Shown here one piece after another: positions 40,441 through 49,090 of a stretch of DNA of 64,000 nt. Numbering within the stretch: position 1 is the first letter of the stretch; each line of letters starts with the position of its first letter. Position numbers and translations under genes: made by a program. Location of the stretch: the NCBI RefSeq assembly GCF_019218745.1, contig NZ_JAHUXA010000006.1, forward strand, positions 124,001 through 188,000. Reading direction: 5' to 3'. The notes beneath the pieces are model-generated. The model did not search any database. It saw only the letters and a list, made by a program, of their open reading frames with translations, and was not told the origin of the DNA. This stretch comes from Enterobacter sp. ENT03. GTDB taxonomy: Bacteria; Pseudomonadota; Gammaproteobacteria; Enterobacterales; Enterobacteriaceae.

Positions 40441-42720
40441 ATGGATGAACAACTAAAACAGAGCGCGCTCGATTTTCACGAATTCCCGGTTCCCGGCAAA
40501 ATTCAGGTCTCCCCCACCAAACCGCTGGCGACGCAGCGAGACCTCGCGCTGGCCTACTCACCGGGTGTGGCCGCCCCTTGTCTTGAAATCGAAAAAGATC
40601 CGCTGGCGGCGTACAAATACACCGCGCGCGGCAACCTGGTGGCGGTCATTTCCAACGGTACCGCCGTGCTTGGCCTCGGCAATATCGGCGCGCTGGCGGG
40701 CAAACCGGTGATGGAAGGCAAGGGCGTACTGTTTAAAAAATTCGCCGGTATCGACGTGTTCGACATCGAAGTGGACGAACTCGATCCCGACAAACTGATC
40801 GACGTGGTGGCCTCGCTGGAACCGACGTTCGGCGGCATTAACCTGGAAGACATCAAAGCGCCGGAATGTTTCTACATTGAGCAGAAGCTGCGCGAGCGCA
40901 TGAACATTCCGGTGTTCCATGACGATCAGCACGGCACGGCCATTATCAGCACCGCAGCGATTTTAAACGGTCTGCGGGTGGTGGAAAAAAATCTCTCTGA
41001 CGTGCGCATGGTGGTGTCCGGCGCAGGGGCTGCCGCCATTGCCTGTATGAACCTGCTGGTCATGCTCGGCATGCAAAAGCACAACATTGTGGTGTGCGAC
41101 TCGAAAGGCGTGATCTACAAAGGCCGCGAGCCGAACATGGCGGAAACCAAAGCCGCGTACGCCATTGACGATGATGGCAGACGCACCCTCGCCGATGTGG
41201 TGAAGGATGCGGATATTTTCCTCGGCTGTTCCGGCCCGAAAGTGCTGACGCCGGAGATGGTCAAAGAGATGGCGCGTCAGCCGCTGATCCTTGCGCTGGC
41301 TAACCCGGAGCCGGAGATCCTGCCGCCGCTGGCGAAAGCCGTGCGCCCGGACGCCATTATCTGCACCGGTCGTTCCGACTACCCGAACCAGGTGAATAAC
41401 GTCCTCTGCTTCCCGTTCATTTTCCGTGGCGCGTTGGACGTGGGTGCCACCGCGATTAACGAAGAGATGAAGCTGGCCGCCGTGCACGCTATCGCTGAAC
41501 TGGCCCATGCCGAGCAGAGCGAAGTGGTGGCCTCCGCTTATGGCGATCAGGATCTGAGCTTCGGCCCCGACTACCTGATCCCGAAACCTTTCGACCCGCG
41601 TCTGATCGTGAAAATTGCCCCGGCCGTTGCCAAAGCGGCGATGGACACCGGCGTGGCGACCCGACCGATCGCTGACTTCACCGCCTACATCGACAAGCTG
41701 ACGGAGTTTGTCTACAAAACCAACCTGTTCATGAAGCCGATTTTCTCCCAGGCGCGCAATGAACCGAAACGGGTGGTGCTGGCGGAAGGGGAGGAAGCGC
41801 GGGTGCTGCATGCCACTCAGGAGCTGATCACGCTGGGGCTGGCGAAGCCGATCCTGATTGGTCGTCCGGGCGTCATCGAAATGCGCATCCAGAAGCTGGG
41901 GCTGCAAATCAAAGCGGGCGTCGATTTTGAGATCGTGAACAACGAATCGGATCCGCGCTTTAAAGAGTACTGGAACGAATACTACGGCATCATGAAACGC
42001 CGGGGGATCACCCAGGAGCAGGCGCAGCGCGCGGTGATTAGCAATTCGACGGTGATCGGCGCGATCATGGTACAGCGCGGCGAAGCGGATGCGCTGATCT
42101 GCGGCACCATCGGCGATTACCACGAGCATTTCAGCGTGGTACAGCAGCTGTTCGGCTACCGTGACGGCGTCAACGCGGCGGGGGCGATGAACGCCTTACT
42201 GCTGCCGAGCGGCAACACCTTTATTACCGACACCTACGTCAACGACGATCCGACGCCGGAACAGCTGGCGGAGATCACCCTGATGGCGGCAGAAACCGTG
42301 CGCCGCTTTGGTATCGAGCCGCGCGTGGCGCTGCTGTCGCACTCTAACTTTGGCTCCTCCAACTCACCGGCGGCCTGCAAAATGCGCGACACGCTGGCGC
42401 TGGTGCGCGAACGGGCACCGGATCTGATGATCGATGGGGAGATGCACGGTGACGCGGCGCTGGTGGAAAGCATTCGTCAGGATCGTATGCCGGACAGTCC
42501 GCTGAAAGGCTCGGCCAATATCCTGGTGATGCCAAACGTGGAGGCGGCGCGCATTAGCTACAACCTGCTGCGCGTGTCCAGCTCAGAAGGTGTTACCGTC
42601 GGCCCGGTGCTGATGGGGGTGGCAAAACCGGTGCACGTGCTGACGCCAATCGCCTCCGTGCGTCGTATCGTCAACATGGTCGCGCTGGCGGTAGTCGAGG
42701 CGCAGACGCAGCCGCTGTAA
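40441..42720 (+). CDS. maeB: NADP-dependent malic enzyme MaeB
   Basis: 759 residues from ATG 40441 ([16 protein letters not shown]), the K-12 length, with GAAAGGA upstream. It decarboxylates malate to pyruvate and makes NADPH. The N-terminal catalytic half (1-~430) has the malic domain ([23 protein letters not shown]) and the NADP fold ([14 protein letters not shown]). The C-terminal half (~430-759) is a phosphotransacetylase-like regulatory domain ([23 protein letters not shown]) that binds acetyl-CoA as inhibitor. The K-12 eut operon does not follow; instead the ybdJ-enterobactin block begins. Confidence 0.97.
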   Translation: MDEQLKQSALDFHEFPVPGKIQVSPTKPLATQRDLALAYSPGVAAPCLEIEKDPLAAYKYTARGNLVAVISNGTAVLGLGNIGALAGKPVMEGKGVLFKKFAGIDVFDIEVDELDPDKLIDVVASLEPTFGGINLEDIKAPECFYIEQKLRERMNIPVFHDDQHGTAIISTAAILNGLRVVEKNLSDVRMVVSGAGAAAIACMNLLVMLGMQKHNIVVCDSKGVIYKGREPNMAETKAAYAIDDDGRRTLADVVKDADIFLGCSGPKVLTPEMVKEMARQPLILALANPEPEILPPLAKAVRPDAIICTGRSDYPNQVNNVLCFPFIFRGALDVGATAINEEMKLAAVHAIAELAHAEQSEVVASAYGDQDLSFGPDYLIPKPFDPRLIVKIAPAVAKAAMDTGVATRPIADFTAYIDKLTEFVYKTNLFMKPIFSQARNEPKRVVLAEGEEARVLHATQELITLGLAKPILIGRPGVIEMRIQKLGLQIKAGVDFEIVNNESDPRFKEYWNEYYGIMKRRGITQEQAQRAVISNSTVIGAIMVQRGEADALICGTIGDYHEHFSVVQQLFGYRDGVNAAGAMNALLLPSGNTFITDTYVNDDPTPEQLAEITLMAAETVRRFGIEPRVALLSHSNFGSSNSPAACKMRDTLALVRERAPDLMIDGEMHGDAALVESIRQDRMPDSPLKGSANILVMPNVEAARISYNLLRVSSSEGVTVGPVLMGVAKPVHVLTPIASVRRIVNMVALAVVEAQTQPL

Positions 42721-42737
42721 GATAAAACCCGCCTTTA

Positions 42738-42756
42738 CCCTCCCGCAACGGGAGGG
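42738..42756. repeat. Hairpin between maeB and ybdJ
   Basis: CCCTCCCGCAACGGGAGGG, an 8-bp inverted repeat with a 3-nt loop, in the 42-bp convergent gap. It may end both transcripts. It resembles the CCCTCTCCC family of repeats seen at 44245-44360 and 45556-45591, and it sits at the point where E. coli gene order breaks. Confidence 0.7.
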
Positions 42757-42762
42757 TGAAGG

Positions 42763-43011
42763 TTATTCCGCTATCGAAAACCAGCGACGCCAGATAAAGC
42801 GCAGCAGCAGATACTCCAGCGTACCCAGCAGTAAAAACCACGCGCATAAGAACAGGGTGTAAAACTGGCTGGCATCCATCAGATGAAAGAGGCCGATCAG
42901 TTTTTGTACCAGCGCCGTACCGGGGGAGGGCACCGGCAGCAGCAAACAGGAGAGGAACGCCAGCAGCAGGATCCCGGCGGCGGTCATCAGCGATTCAAGG
43001 GGATGTTTCAT
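42763..43011 (-). CDS. ybdJ: Small inner-membrane protein YbdJ
   Basis: 82 residues, as in K-12 (MKHPLESLMTAAGILLLAFLSCLLLP; DUF1158). Two transmembrane helices (~9-26 and ~50-72) and a short basic C-terminus (RFIWRRWFSIAE). Function unknown. It lies 67 bp downstream of ybdK on the same strand. Confidence 0.93.
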   Translation of the reverse strand: MKHPLESLMTAAGILLLAFLSCLLLPVPSPGTALVQKLIGLFHLMDASQFYTLFLCAWFLLLGTLEYLLLRFIWRRWFSIAE

Positions 43012-43078
43012 AATGATGTTAATCGTCAGTTAAAACGCCATTAGAAGCCATTTGCGACAGCGGTGCAATCACCGGGCC

Positions 43079-44197
43079 TCAGCCCGACGCCCAGATCTCG
43101 GTATGTTTCTCCACCAGCCCAAACAGCGATCCGCCATCCGCCACAAAATCACGCATCAGCTGCGTCTCACTTTTGCCGCGTTTCACGAAGCGCGACAGCT
43201 CATCCAGCGCGCTGCCGCCGTTGAGCTTATCGGCATAGGGCGCCACCTTCTCCAGCAGCCGGGCGATGTCGTCTTTAATGGTGATCTGATCGCCGGTATG
43301 CACGTCCGTGATAATGCCCTCAAAGCCGAAGCGGCAGGCCTGAAAGCGGTTAAATTTATACAGCAGATAATCGCGCTCCTGCATTTTGTAGGGCCGTTCA
43401 GCGAGCAGCCAGTGCGCCGTGGCCTGGATCAGTCCGGCGACGTTTATCGCGTGCGACAGCGTTAACGGCGTGTCCATCACTCGCACCTCAACCGTGCCAA
43501 AATTGGGGCTGGGGCGAATATCCCAGTGCAGATCTTTAATGCTTTCAATCATGTTGGTGTAGCTCAGACGACGAAACAGCCCTTCAAATTCTGACCAGTT
43601 GGTTACCCAGGGCGCATGACCGTTATCCGGGAACGCGGAAAAGATATTTAAACGCGACGAAGCAAATTGCGTATCCGCGCCCTGCATATAGGGCGACGCC
43701 GCCCCGAGCGCGATAAAGTGCGGCACAAAGCGCGACAGCCCGTGCATCAGATAGATGGCGTCATCGCCGTTGCGACAACCAATATGCACATGCTGACCAA
43801 ACACCGTCGCCTGCTGCATCAGATAGCCAAACATCTCCAGCGTGCGGGAATAACGCTCATCGTTGCAGATCTCCTGGCGCTGCCACTTCTGAAACGGATG
43901 CGTCCCGCCGCCGCAAATTTTTACATGATGCTCCGTCGCCGTTTGCAAAATGATGTGCTGCAACGCCCCTAGCTGGCTGGCGGCCTGATGAATGTCGACG
44001 CACACGCCGGTGGCGATCTCCAGCATACTTTCGGTAATGTCATGCTTCACTTCCCCCGCACTGACCTGCGCCTTCATCGCATCAATCAGCGTGCTCGAGT
44101 CCTGGCTTAAATCGTACCCCGGCGGGTTGACGATCTGCAGTTCCAGTTCAATGCCCAGGGTGAAGGGATCGGAGACATGAAAATCGGCTAACGGCAT
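43079..44197 (-). CDS. ybdK: Carboxylate-amine ligase YbdK (weak glutamate-cysteine ligase)
   Basis: 372 residues from ATG 44197 ([21 protein letters not shown]), K-12 length. A GCS2-family ATP-dependent ligase; the K-12 enzyme has weak gamma-glutamylcysteine synthetase activity and the true substrate is uncertain. Family motifs: [10 protein letters not shown] near the start, [19 protein letters not shown] and the C-terminal [13 protein letters not shown]. It is followed by ybdJ. K-12 has hokE and then entD upstream; here a DUF559 gene, a GNAT gene and an ABC importer intervene. Confidence 0.94.
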   Translation of the reverse strand: MPLADFHVSDPFTLGIELELQIVNPPGYDLSQDSSTLIDAMKAQVSAGEVKHDITESMLEIATGVCVDIHQAASQLGALQHIILQTATEHHVKICGGGTHPFQKWQRQEICNDERYSRTLEMFGYLMQQATVFGQHVHIGCRNGDDAIYLMHGLSRFVPHFIALGAASPYMQGADTQFASSRLNIFSAFPDNGHAPWVTNWSEFEGLFRRLSYTNMIESIKDLHWDIRPSPNFGTVEVRVMDTPLTLSHAINVAGLIQATAHWLLAERPYKMQERDYLLYKFNRFQACRFGFEGIITDVHTGDQITIKDDIARLLEKVAPYADKLNGGSALDELSRFVKRGKSETQLMRDFVADGGSLFGLVEKHTEIWASG

Positions 44198-44244
44198 AGT
44201 TACGCTCACGTTTATCTGCTTTTTTATGAGTATAGACGGGTTTT

Positions 44245-44360
44245 CCCCTCACCCCGGCCCTCTCCCAATGGGAGAGGGGGCGCTCATTCCCTTCCCCGGA
44301 AGAAAGACAGGCGCAGAGGCTTTCATTCCCTCTCCCTGGGGAGAGGGTCAGGGTGAGGGG
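44245..44360. repeat. Two CCCTCTCCC-type palindromic repeats
   Basis: 44245-44280 (CCCCTCACCCCGGCCCTCTC... with the dyad CCCTCTCCCAATGGGAGAGGG) and 44325-44360 (dyad CCCTCTCCCTGGGGAGAGGG, then TCAGGGTGAGGGG). The second is identical over 36 bp to 45556-45591. It encodes the last residues of the DUF559 protein. Confidence 0.88.
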
Positions 44361-44691
44361 ACGCCTTCAGCGCAGCCAGGATCGCCATCAGTACACCTTC
44401 TACATTAACCAGATCATTATTCCAGAACCTCACTACCCGCCAGCCGTGTCGCGCCAGCCACAAGGTTCTTACCTCGTCATAATCAACATTTTCACTGTGC
44501 TGTCCTCCATCGAGTTCAATCACCAGCTTCGCCTGCCAGCAGGCAAAGTCCACCACGAAACGGCCCAATGGCAGCTGACGACGAAACTTATAGCCTGCAA
44601 AACGACGATCGCGCAGCAAGTACCATAATTTCCGCTCCTGTGGCGTCATATTTTTACGCAGCGCACGAGCATGCAGGAGGTGTGTTTTCAT
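44323..44691 (-). CDS. DUF559 endonuclease-like protein
   Basis: 122 residues from ATG 44691 (MKTHLLHARALRKNMTPQE); an in-frame ATG at 44718 and a GTG at 44733 are further possible starts, and no strong ribosome site helps decide. It belongs to DUF559, related to Vsr-type very-short-patch repair endonucleases: TPQERKLWYLLRDRRFAGYKFRRQLPLGRFVVDFAC, then VIELDGGQH and WRVVRFWNNDL. The Asp/Glu of VDFAC and IELDG and the downstream basic residues fit the PD-(D/E)xK-like core. The last 12 residues (SPHPDPLPRERE) come from a palindromic repeat that has run into the frame. Nuclease activity and role are unproven. Confidence 0.8.
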   Translation of the reverse strand: MKTHLLHARALRKNMTPQERKLWYLLRDRRFAGYKFRRQLPLGRFVVDFACWQAKLVIELDGGQHSENVDYDEVRTLWLARHGWRVVRFWNNDLVNVEGVLMAILAALKASPHPDPLPRERE

Positions 44692-44825
44692 CACGGCAGC
44701 ATGCCAGTACGCCGTCATAATGAAAGGGAACACATTGAATTCTGGAAGGCGGATCCAGCGGTTTTAATGATTGACGCGTAAAAGCCTGATATAACAAATT
44801 CATTACAACCCAATGAGGATGTCAC

Positions 44826-45509
44826 GTGCCAGAAATCAATGAATACGGTCAGACGGTAGGCGATCTGCTGCCGGAGTGGCAGGGCGCGGCTGTGCTGCCG
44901 CGCAAGGTATTAACCGGCCACTATTGCCGCCTGGATCCGCTGGCGACAGAACATGCCGCCGATCTGTTTGATGCCTACGCGCAGGCCGCCGACGAGCGCG
45001 ACTGGACGTGGATGGCCAGCGATCGCCCTGCGTCAGTGGCGGATACTGCCGCCTGGATCGACGGTAAAGTGCAGGACAGCGCGCTGGTGCCTTATGCGGT
45101 TATCGATCTGAAAAGTGGTCGGGCGGTGGGGCTGGTGTGCTATATGGCCATCGATCGGGAAAACGGCACCGTTGAGATCGGCCATGTCACCTGGTCGCCG
45201 CGCATGCAGCAAACCGTGCTGGGCACCGAAGCGGTGTGGCTGCTGCTCGGCAATGCGTTTGCCCACGGGTATCGCCGGGTGGAGTGGAAGTGCGATTCGC
45301 TGAACGTCGCCTCACGCCGTGCCGCCGAACGGCTGGGCTTCACTTTTGAAGGCCGCTTCCGGCAGAAAATCGTGCGTAAACAGCGTAATCGCGACAGCGA
45401 CTGGCTGTCGATTATCGACACGGAATGGCCGGCGCGCGATGCGGCGATCCGCGCCTGGCTGGCGGAAGATAATTTTGACGCGCAGGGTAAGCAAAAGCGC
45501 AAGCTCTAA
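44826..45509 (+). CDS. GNAT-family N-acetyltransferase (RimJ/RimL type)
   Basis: 227 residues, with AATGAGGATGTC before the GTG start. Similar to RimJ/RimL-like acetyltransferases that act on protein N-termini or small amines: GHYCRLDPLATEHAADLF at the N-terminus, VGLVCYMAIDRENGTVEIGHV, and the acetyl-CoA-binding stretch around QQTVLGTEAVWLLLGNAF with WKCDSLNVASRRAAERLGFTFEG. The acceptor is unknown. It lies between two copies of the CCCTCTCCC repeat, together with the DUF559 gene, and is absent from this place in K-12. Confidence 0.82.
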   Translation: MPEINEYGQTVGDLLPEWQGAAVLPRKVLTGHYCRLDPLATEHAADLFDAYAQAADERDWTWMASDRPASVADTAAWIDGKVQDSALVPYAVIDLKSGRAVGLVCYMAIDRENGTVEIGHVTWSPRMQQTVLGTEAVWLLLGNAFAHGYRRVEWKCDSLNVASRRAAERLGFTFEGRFRQKIVRKQRNRDSDWLSIIDTEWPARDAAIRAWLAEDNFDAQGKQKRKL

Positions 45510-45555
45510 GCGCTTTATTTCCCTCTCCCGGAAAAGGAGGAAACGCGCGTGGACT

Positions 45556-45591
45556 ATTCCCTCTCCCTGGGGAGAGGGTCAGGGTGAGGGG
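45556..45591. repeat. Copy of the 36-bp CCCTCTCCC repeat
   Basis: Identical over 36 bp, and in the same orientation, to 44325-44360. It sits just after the ABC operon's last stop codon (minus strand) and after the GNAT gene, so the dyad may serve as a terminator. A shorter related CCCTCTCCCGG lies at 45520. Confidence 0.88.
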
Positions 45592-45594
45592 GGA

Positions 45595-46293
45595 TTAGCG
45601 GTGCTCCCCCGCCACTAACGCCGCGCGATCGTAAAATCGCTGGATCACGCCGTTGGCCATAAACGCCGCCCGGTCAGACATATGGGCGATGACATCCGCA
45701 TCATGGCTGACCAGCAGAAAAGTCATCTGGTGCGCCTGTTTAAGCCGATTGAGCAGGTTAAGAATTTCCGCCTGCACCGACATATCCAGCGCAGAGGTTG
45801 GCTCGTCGAGCAGCAGCAGGCGGGGGCGCAGCAGCAGGGCACGGGCGATAGCCACGCGCTGCCGCTGACCGCCGGACAACTGATGCGGATAGCGCTGTGC
45901 GGCGTCGGCGGGAAGACCCACCTCAGAGAGCGCCGTCGCCACCCGCGCAGCGCTGTCTGCTTCGCCGTGGATGCGCAGCGGCTCGGCCAGCGTGCGGTAG
46001 AGAGTATGGTTAGGATGCAGCGAGGCGTAAGGATCCTGAAACACCATCTGCACATTGCGACGCCGCAGGCCCTGAAAGCGCAGGCCGGGCTTCACCGGCT
46101 CGTCGAACAGCGACACGCTGCCCTGCCACTCGCGCTGCAAGCCAGCCAGCACGCGCAGAATAGTCGATTTTCCGCAGCCGGACTCGCCGATTAAGCTGAA
46201 GGTTTCCCCCGCCTGCACGCTAAAGCTGGCGGCGGAGACGGCGATTTTGTCCGCAAATTTGACCTGTAAATTCTCAATATTAACGAGACTCAT
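45595..46293 (-). CDS. ABC importer ATP-binding protein (DppF/NikE type)
   Basis: 232 residues. Walker A GESGCGKSTILR (~36-47), Q-loop FQDPYASLHPNH, ABC signature LSGGQRQRVAIARAL and Walker [13 protein letters not shown] are all intact. The spacing and the YASLHPNHT sequence are typical of the second ATPase of oligopeptide/nickel importers, though it lacks the long C-terminal oligopeptide/dipeptide extension. Its start overlaps the preceding ATPase gene by 14 bp. Last gene of the five-gene importer. Confidence 0.9.
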   Translation of the reverse strand: MSLVNIENLQVKFADKIAVSAASFSVQAGETFSLIGESGCGKSTILRVLAGLQREWQGSVSLFDEPVKPGLRFQGLRRRNVQMVFQDPYASLHPNHTLYRTLAEPLRIHGEADSAARVATALSEVGLPADAAQRYPHQLSGGQRQRVAIARALLLRPRLLLLDEPTSALDMSVQAEILNLLNRLKQAHQMTFLLVSHDADVIAHMSDRAAFMANGVIQRFYDRAALVAGEHR

Positions 46294-47104
46294 CGTTTAA
46301 CTCCGCGCGATTTAACGTCGGTAACATCTGCCCGTAAGTGGTGGCGTTTGGCCGACAGGTCCACAACGTGCGGGTATAAGGATGGGTGGCGGTGGAAAGC
46401 TGACTGGCGGGCATCTCATCCACCTTTTGCCCCTGATACATCACCAGCACGCGATGGCAGTGCTGCGCCACCAGCGGTAAATCATGGCTGATCAGCAGCA
46501 TGGCCATCTGTCGCTGCTCGCACTGCGCCACCAGTAATTCAAGGATCTGATTACGCAGACGCGCGTCCAGCGCCGAAGTGGGTTCATCGGCGATCAGCAG
46601 GCGCGGATTGTTGATCAGCGCAATGGCAATCATCACCCGCTGGCCCATGCCGCCGGAAAGCTCGCCCGGATAGCGGTTCAGCACCGCCTCGTTCAGCCCG
46701 ACTGCCAGCACCGCTTCACGAATGCGATCCCGGCGTTCTGCTTTGGGAAGGCGCTGGTGCAGCGTCAGGGCCTCCTCGATCTGGGCAAAAATGGTTTTCA
46801 CCGGATTTAACGCATAGCGCGGATCCTGCAAGATCATCGCCAGATGATTGCCGCGCAGCGCCCGCCAGCCGGCAGGCTTTTGCGTCAGCAGATCCTGGCC
46901 GCCGACGCTCAGCTCGCTGGCGCGCACCACGCCGGGGCGACGTACCAGCCCCATCAGCGCGCGGGCGGTCATCGATTTGCCGGAGCCTGATTCGCCCACC
47001 AGCGCCAGCCGCTCGTTACCCAGCGTAAAGCTGAGGTTTTTAACGACCTGCGCGGTCGGATAATCAATAGTAAGATCCTGCACGCGAACGTTCATGTCAG
47101 TCAT
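46280..47104 (-). CDS. ABC importer ATP-binding protein (DppD/NikD type)
   Basis: 274 residues from ATG 47104 ([16 protein letters not shown]); a second ATG at 47095 is also possible. Walker [13 protein letters not shown], signature [15 protein letters not shown], Walker [21 protein letters not shown] is typical of NikD-like ATPases. It overlaps the permease gene upstream and the second ATPase downstream, so all are translated as one unit. Confidence 0.9.
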   Translation of the reverse strand: MTDMNVRVQDLTIDYPTAQVVKNLSFTLGNERLALVGESGSGKSMTARALMGLVRRPGVVRASELSVGGQDLLTQKPAGWRALRGNHLAMILQDPRYALNPVKTIFAQIEEALTLHQRLPKAERRDRIREAVLAVGLNEAVLNRYPGELSGGMGQRVMIAIALINNPRLLIADEPTSALDARLRNQILELLVAQCEQRQMAMLLISHDLPLVAQHCHRVLVMYQGQKVDEMPASQLSTATHPYTRTLWTCRPNATTYGQMLPTLNRAELNDESR

Positions 47105-47930
47105 GTTGCGGCTCCAGTACATCGCGCAGGCCATCGCCCAGCAGGTTAAAGGCAAGGCTGGCGATCAGAATGATCGCGCCGGGCGCGGCGGCAAGCCACC
47201 ACTGATCGAAGATCACCTGCATGCCGTCGGCGATCATCGCGCCCCATTCCGCCATGGGTGGACGCGCGCCGAGGCCGAGAAAGCCCAGCCCGGCGGCGGC
47301 CAGAATAATGCCCGCCAGATCCAGCGCCAGCCGCACAATCGCTGACGGCAGACACAACGGCAAAATATGCCCGACCAGCAGTCGCCAGCCGCGAATGCCC
47401 ATCATCTCTGAAGCGGCTAAATAGTCGCTGTGGCGCAGACGCTGAATTTCACTGCGCGCCTGACGGGCATAAGCGGGCCAGGTGGTCAGCGCCAGCGCCA
47501 GTGCGCCGTTTACCAGACCGGGGCCGAGCATGGCGACAAACGCAAAGGCGAGGATCAGGCGCGGCATCGACATCACCACATCGGTAAAGCGCATCAGCAC
47601 GCGCTCCAGCCAGCCGCCGTAATAGCCGGATAAAATGCCCACCAGCAGACCGGCGGGCAGGGTAATTAGCGTGACCAGCGCTACCAGCCCCAGCGCCGGA
47701 CGGGTGCCATAAATCAACCGTGACAGCACATCGCGCCCGTAGCTGTCGGTGCCGAGCCAGTAGTCGGCATTCGGTGCCTGCAAACGGGCGGCGGCAGACT
47801 GCCAGTTGGGATCCCGCGGTGCCAGCCACGGGGCGAACAGCGCAATCAAAAGCAAAAGTGAAACGATCACAAGGCCAGTCAGGGCGGCGGGAGAGTGGCG
47901 CAGACGGCGCAGGAAAAGATAAGTCGGCAT
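47097..47930 (-). CDS. ABC importer permease (DppC/NikC type)
   Basis: 277 residues with about six transmembrane segments. The N-terminal oligopeptide-permease motif is present (FAPWLAPRDPNWQSAAARLQAP...GTDSYGRDVLSRLIYG). The EAA loop reads YLAASEMMGIRGWRLLVGHILP, and the C-terminus has LGARPPMAEWGAMIADG, all typical of DppC/NikC. Its first base overlaps the last base of the partner permease gene. Confidence 0.9.
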   Translation of the reverse strand: MPTYLFLRRLRHSPAALTGLVIVSLLLLIALFAPWLAPRDPNWQSAAARLQAPNADYWLGTDSYGRDVLSRLIYGTRPALGLVALVTLITLPAGLLVGILSGYYGGWLERVLMRFTDVVMSMPRLILAFAFVAMLGPGLVNGALALALTTWPAYARQARSEIQRLRHSDYLAASEMMGIRGWRLLVGHILPLCLPSAIVRLALDLAGIILAAAGLGFLGLGARPPMAEWGAMIADGMQVIFDQWWLAAAPGAIILIASLAFNLLGDGLRDVLEPQHD

Positions 47931-48943
47931 CAGCGAACCCTCGGATCGGTCAGACGCACCAGCAGGTCGGTGAGGTTATTAATCAGCACAAAGCTCACGC
48001 CAATCAGCAGCGTTCCGCCCATGATGGCAGTGGTATCCCCGGCAAACAGGGCGGTCGTGAGATAGCGGCCAATGCCCGGCCAGGAGAAGACCGTTTCGGT
48101 GAGCACCGCGCCTTCGAGCATCCCGGTATAGGCCAGGGCGATCACTGTCAGCAGTGTGCCGCGAATATTGGGCAGCACATGGCGCAGCAGAATGGTCATC
48201 TCGCCTGCGCCTTTCGCGCGCGCCAGCAAAATGTACTCTTTGTTCATCTCGCTCAGACAGGCCGAGCGGGTGAGGCGGGTAATGCTCGCCAGCGAGTAAT
48301 ACGCCAGCAGCAGCACCGGCAACACCAGGTGGCTGATGGCGTTGCGCAGGGCCTCGCGATCGCCGGACAGCGCGGTATCAATCAGCGCAAAACCGGTGCG
48401 CGGCTCCACGGTATAGAGGTAAATATCATCGAGTCGCCCAGGCCCGGCGCTCCAGTGCAGGCGGGCGTAAAACAGCGCCAGCATCAGCAGACCGAGCCAG
48501 AAAATCGGCACCGAGTTACCAAGCAGCGTAAAGGTGCGCACGAACAGATCCCACGGGCTGCCGACAAACCGCGCGCACAACACGCCGGCGATCACGCCCA
48601 GCACCGCGCCAACCACCAGCGCCAGGGTGGCAAGTTCTAAAGTGGCCGGAAACGCCGCCAGCAGATCCTGCAACACCGGTTGCCCGGTGGCGCTTGCGAT
48701 ACCCAAATCGCCATGCAGCAGGTTAAGCAGATAGTGCCAGAACTGCACCGGCAGCGGCTGATCCAGCCCCAGCTGGTGGCGCATCTGGTCGTAAGTGGAC
48801 TGGCTGGCATGATCGCCGACGATTTGCAAAACGCGATCGACGGGTGAGAAGGCCGACAGCGCGAAGGTCACCAGCAGCAGACCGAAGAGCGTAAGCAGCA
48901 GGGTCAGCAGACCCTGAAGCACGCGGGTGGAAAGATGTGACAT
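47930..48943 (-). CDS. ABC importer permease (DppB/NikB type)
   Basis: 337 residues from ATG 48943 (MSHLSTRVLQGLLTLLLTLFG); upstream in-frame ATGs at 48958 and 49003 lie in a REP element and are rejected. About six transmembrane segments, the DppB feature DQMRHQLGLDQPLPVQFWHYL, and the EAA-loop YILLARAKGAGEMTILLRHVLPN. Forms the membrane channel with the downstream permease. Confidence 0.9.
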   Translation of the reverse strand: MSHLSTRVLQGLLTLLLTLFGLLLVTFALSAFSPVDRVLQIVGDHASQSTYDQMRHQLGLDQPLPVQFWHYLLNLLHGDLGIASATGQPVLQDLLAAFPATLELATLALVVGAVLGVIAGVLCARFVGSPWDLFVRTFTLLGNSVPIFWLGLLMLALFYARLHWSAGPGRLDDIYLYTVEPRTGFALIDTALSGDREALRNAISHLVLPVLLLAYYSLASITRLTRSACLSEMNKEYILLARAKGAGEMTILLRHVLPNIRGTLLTVIALAYTGMLEGAVLTETVFSWPGIGRYLTTALFAGDTTAIMGGTLLIGVSFVLINNLTDLLVRLTDPRVR

Positions 48944-48957
48944 GGGAAATCTCTTCA

Positions 48958-49082
48958 TGCCGGGTGGCGGCGTTGCCTCACCTGGCCTAACAAAACGCTT
49001 CATGCCGGGTTGCAGCTTCGCCTTACCCGGCCTACAAACATCGGGATCCCAGGCCGGGTAAGCGCAGCGCCACCCGGCAACA
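48958..49082. repeat. REP units between the solute-binding-protein gene and the permease genes
   Basis: Three REP palindromes: GCCGGGTGGCGG...CCTGGC, GCCGGGTTGCAGCTTCGCC and an inverted GGCCGGGTAAGCGCAGCGCC. Inside the operon such elements often leave the upstream binding-protein mRNA more stable than the permease part. Confidence 0.85.
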
Positions 49083-49090
49083 AGGACAAC

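Noticed and set aside
40963-42129. 388-codon minus-strand frame
   Set aside because: Antisense shadow of maeB in GC-rich DNA; no ribosome site and no recognisable family.
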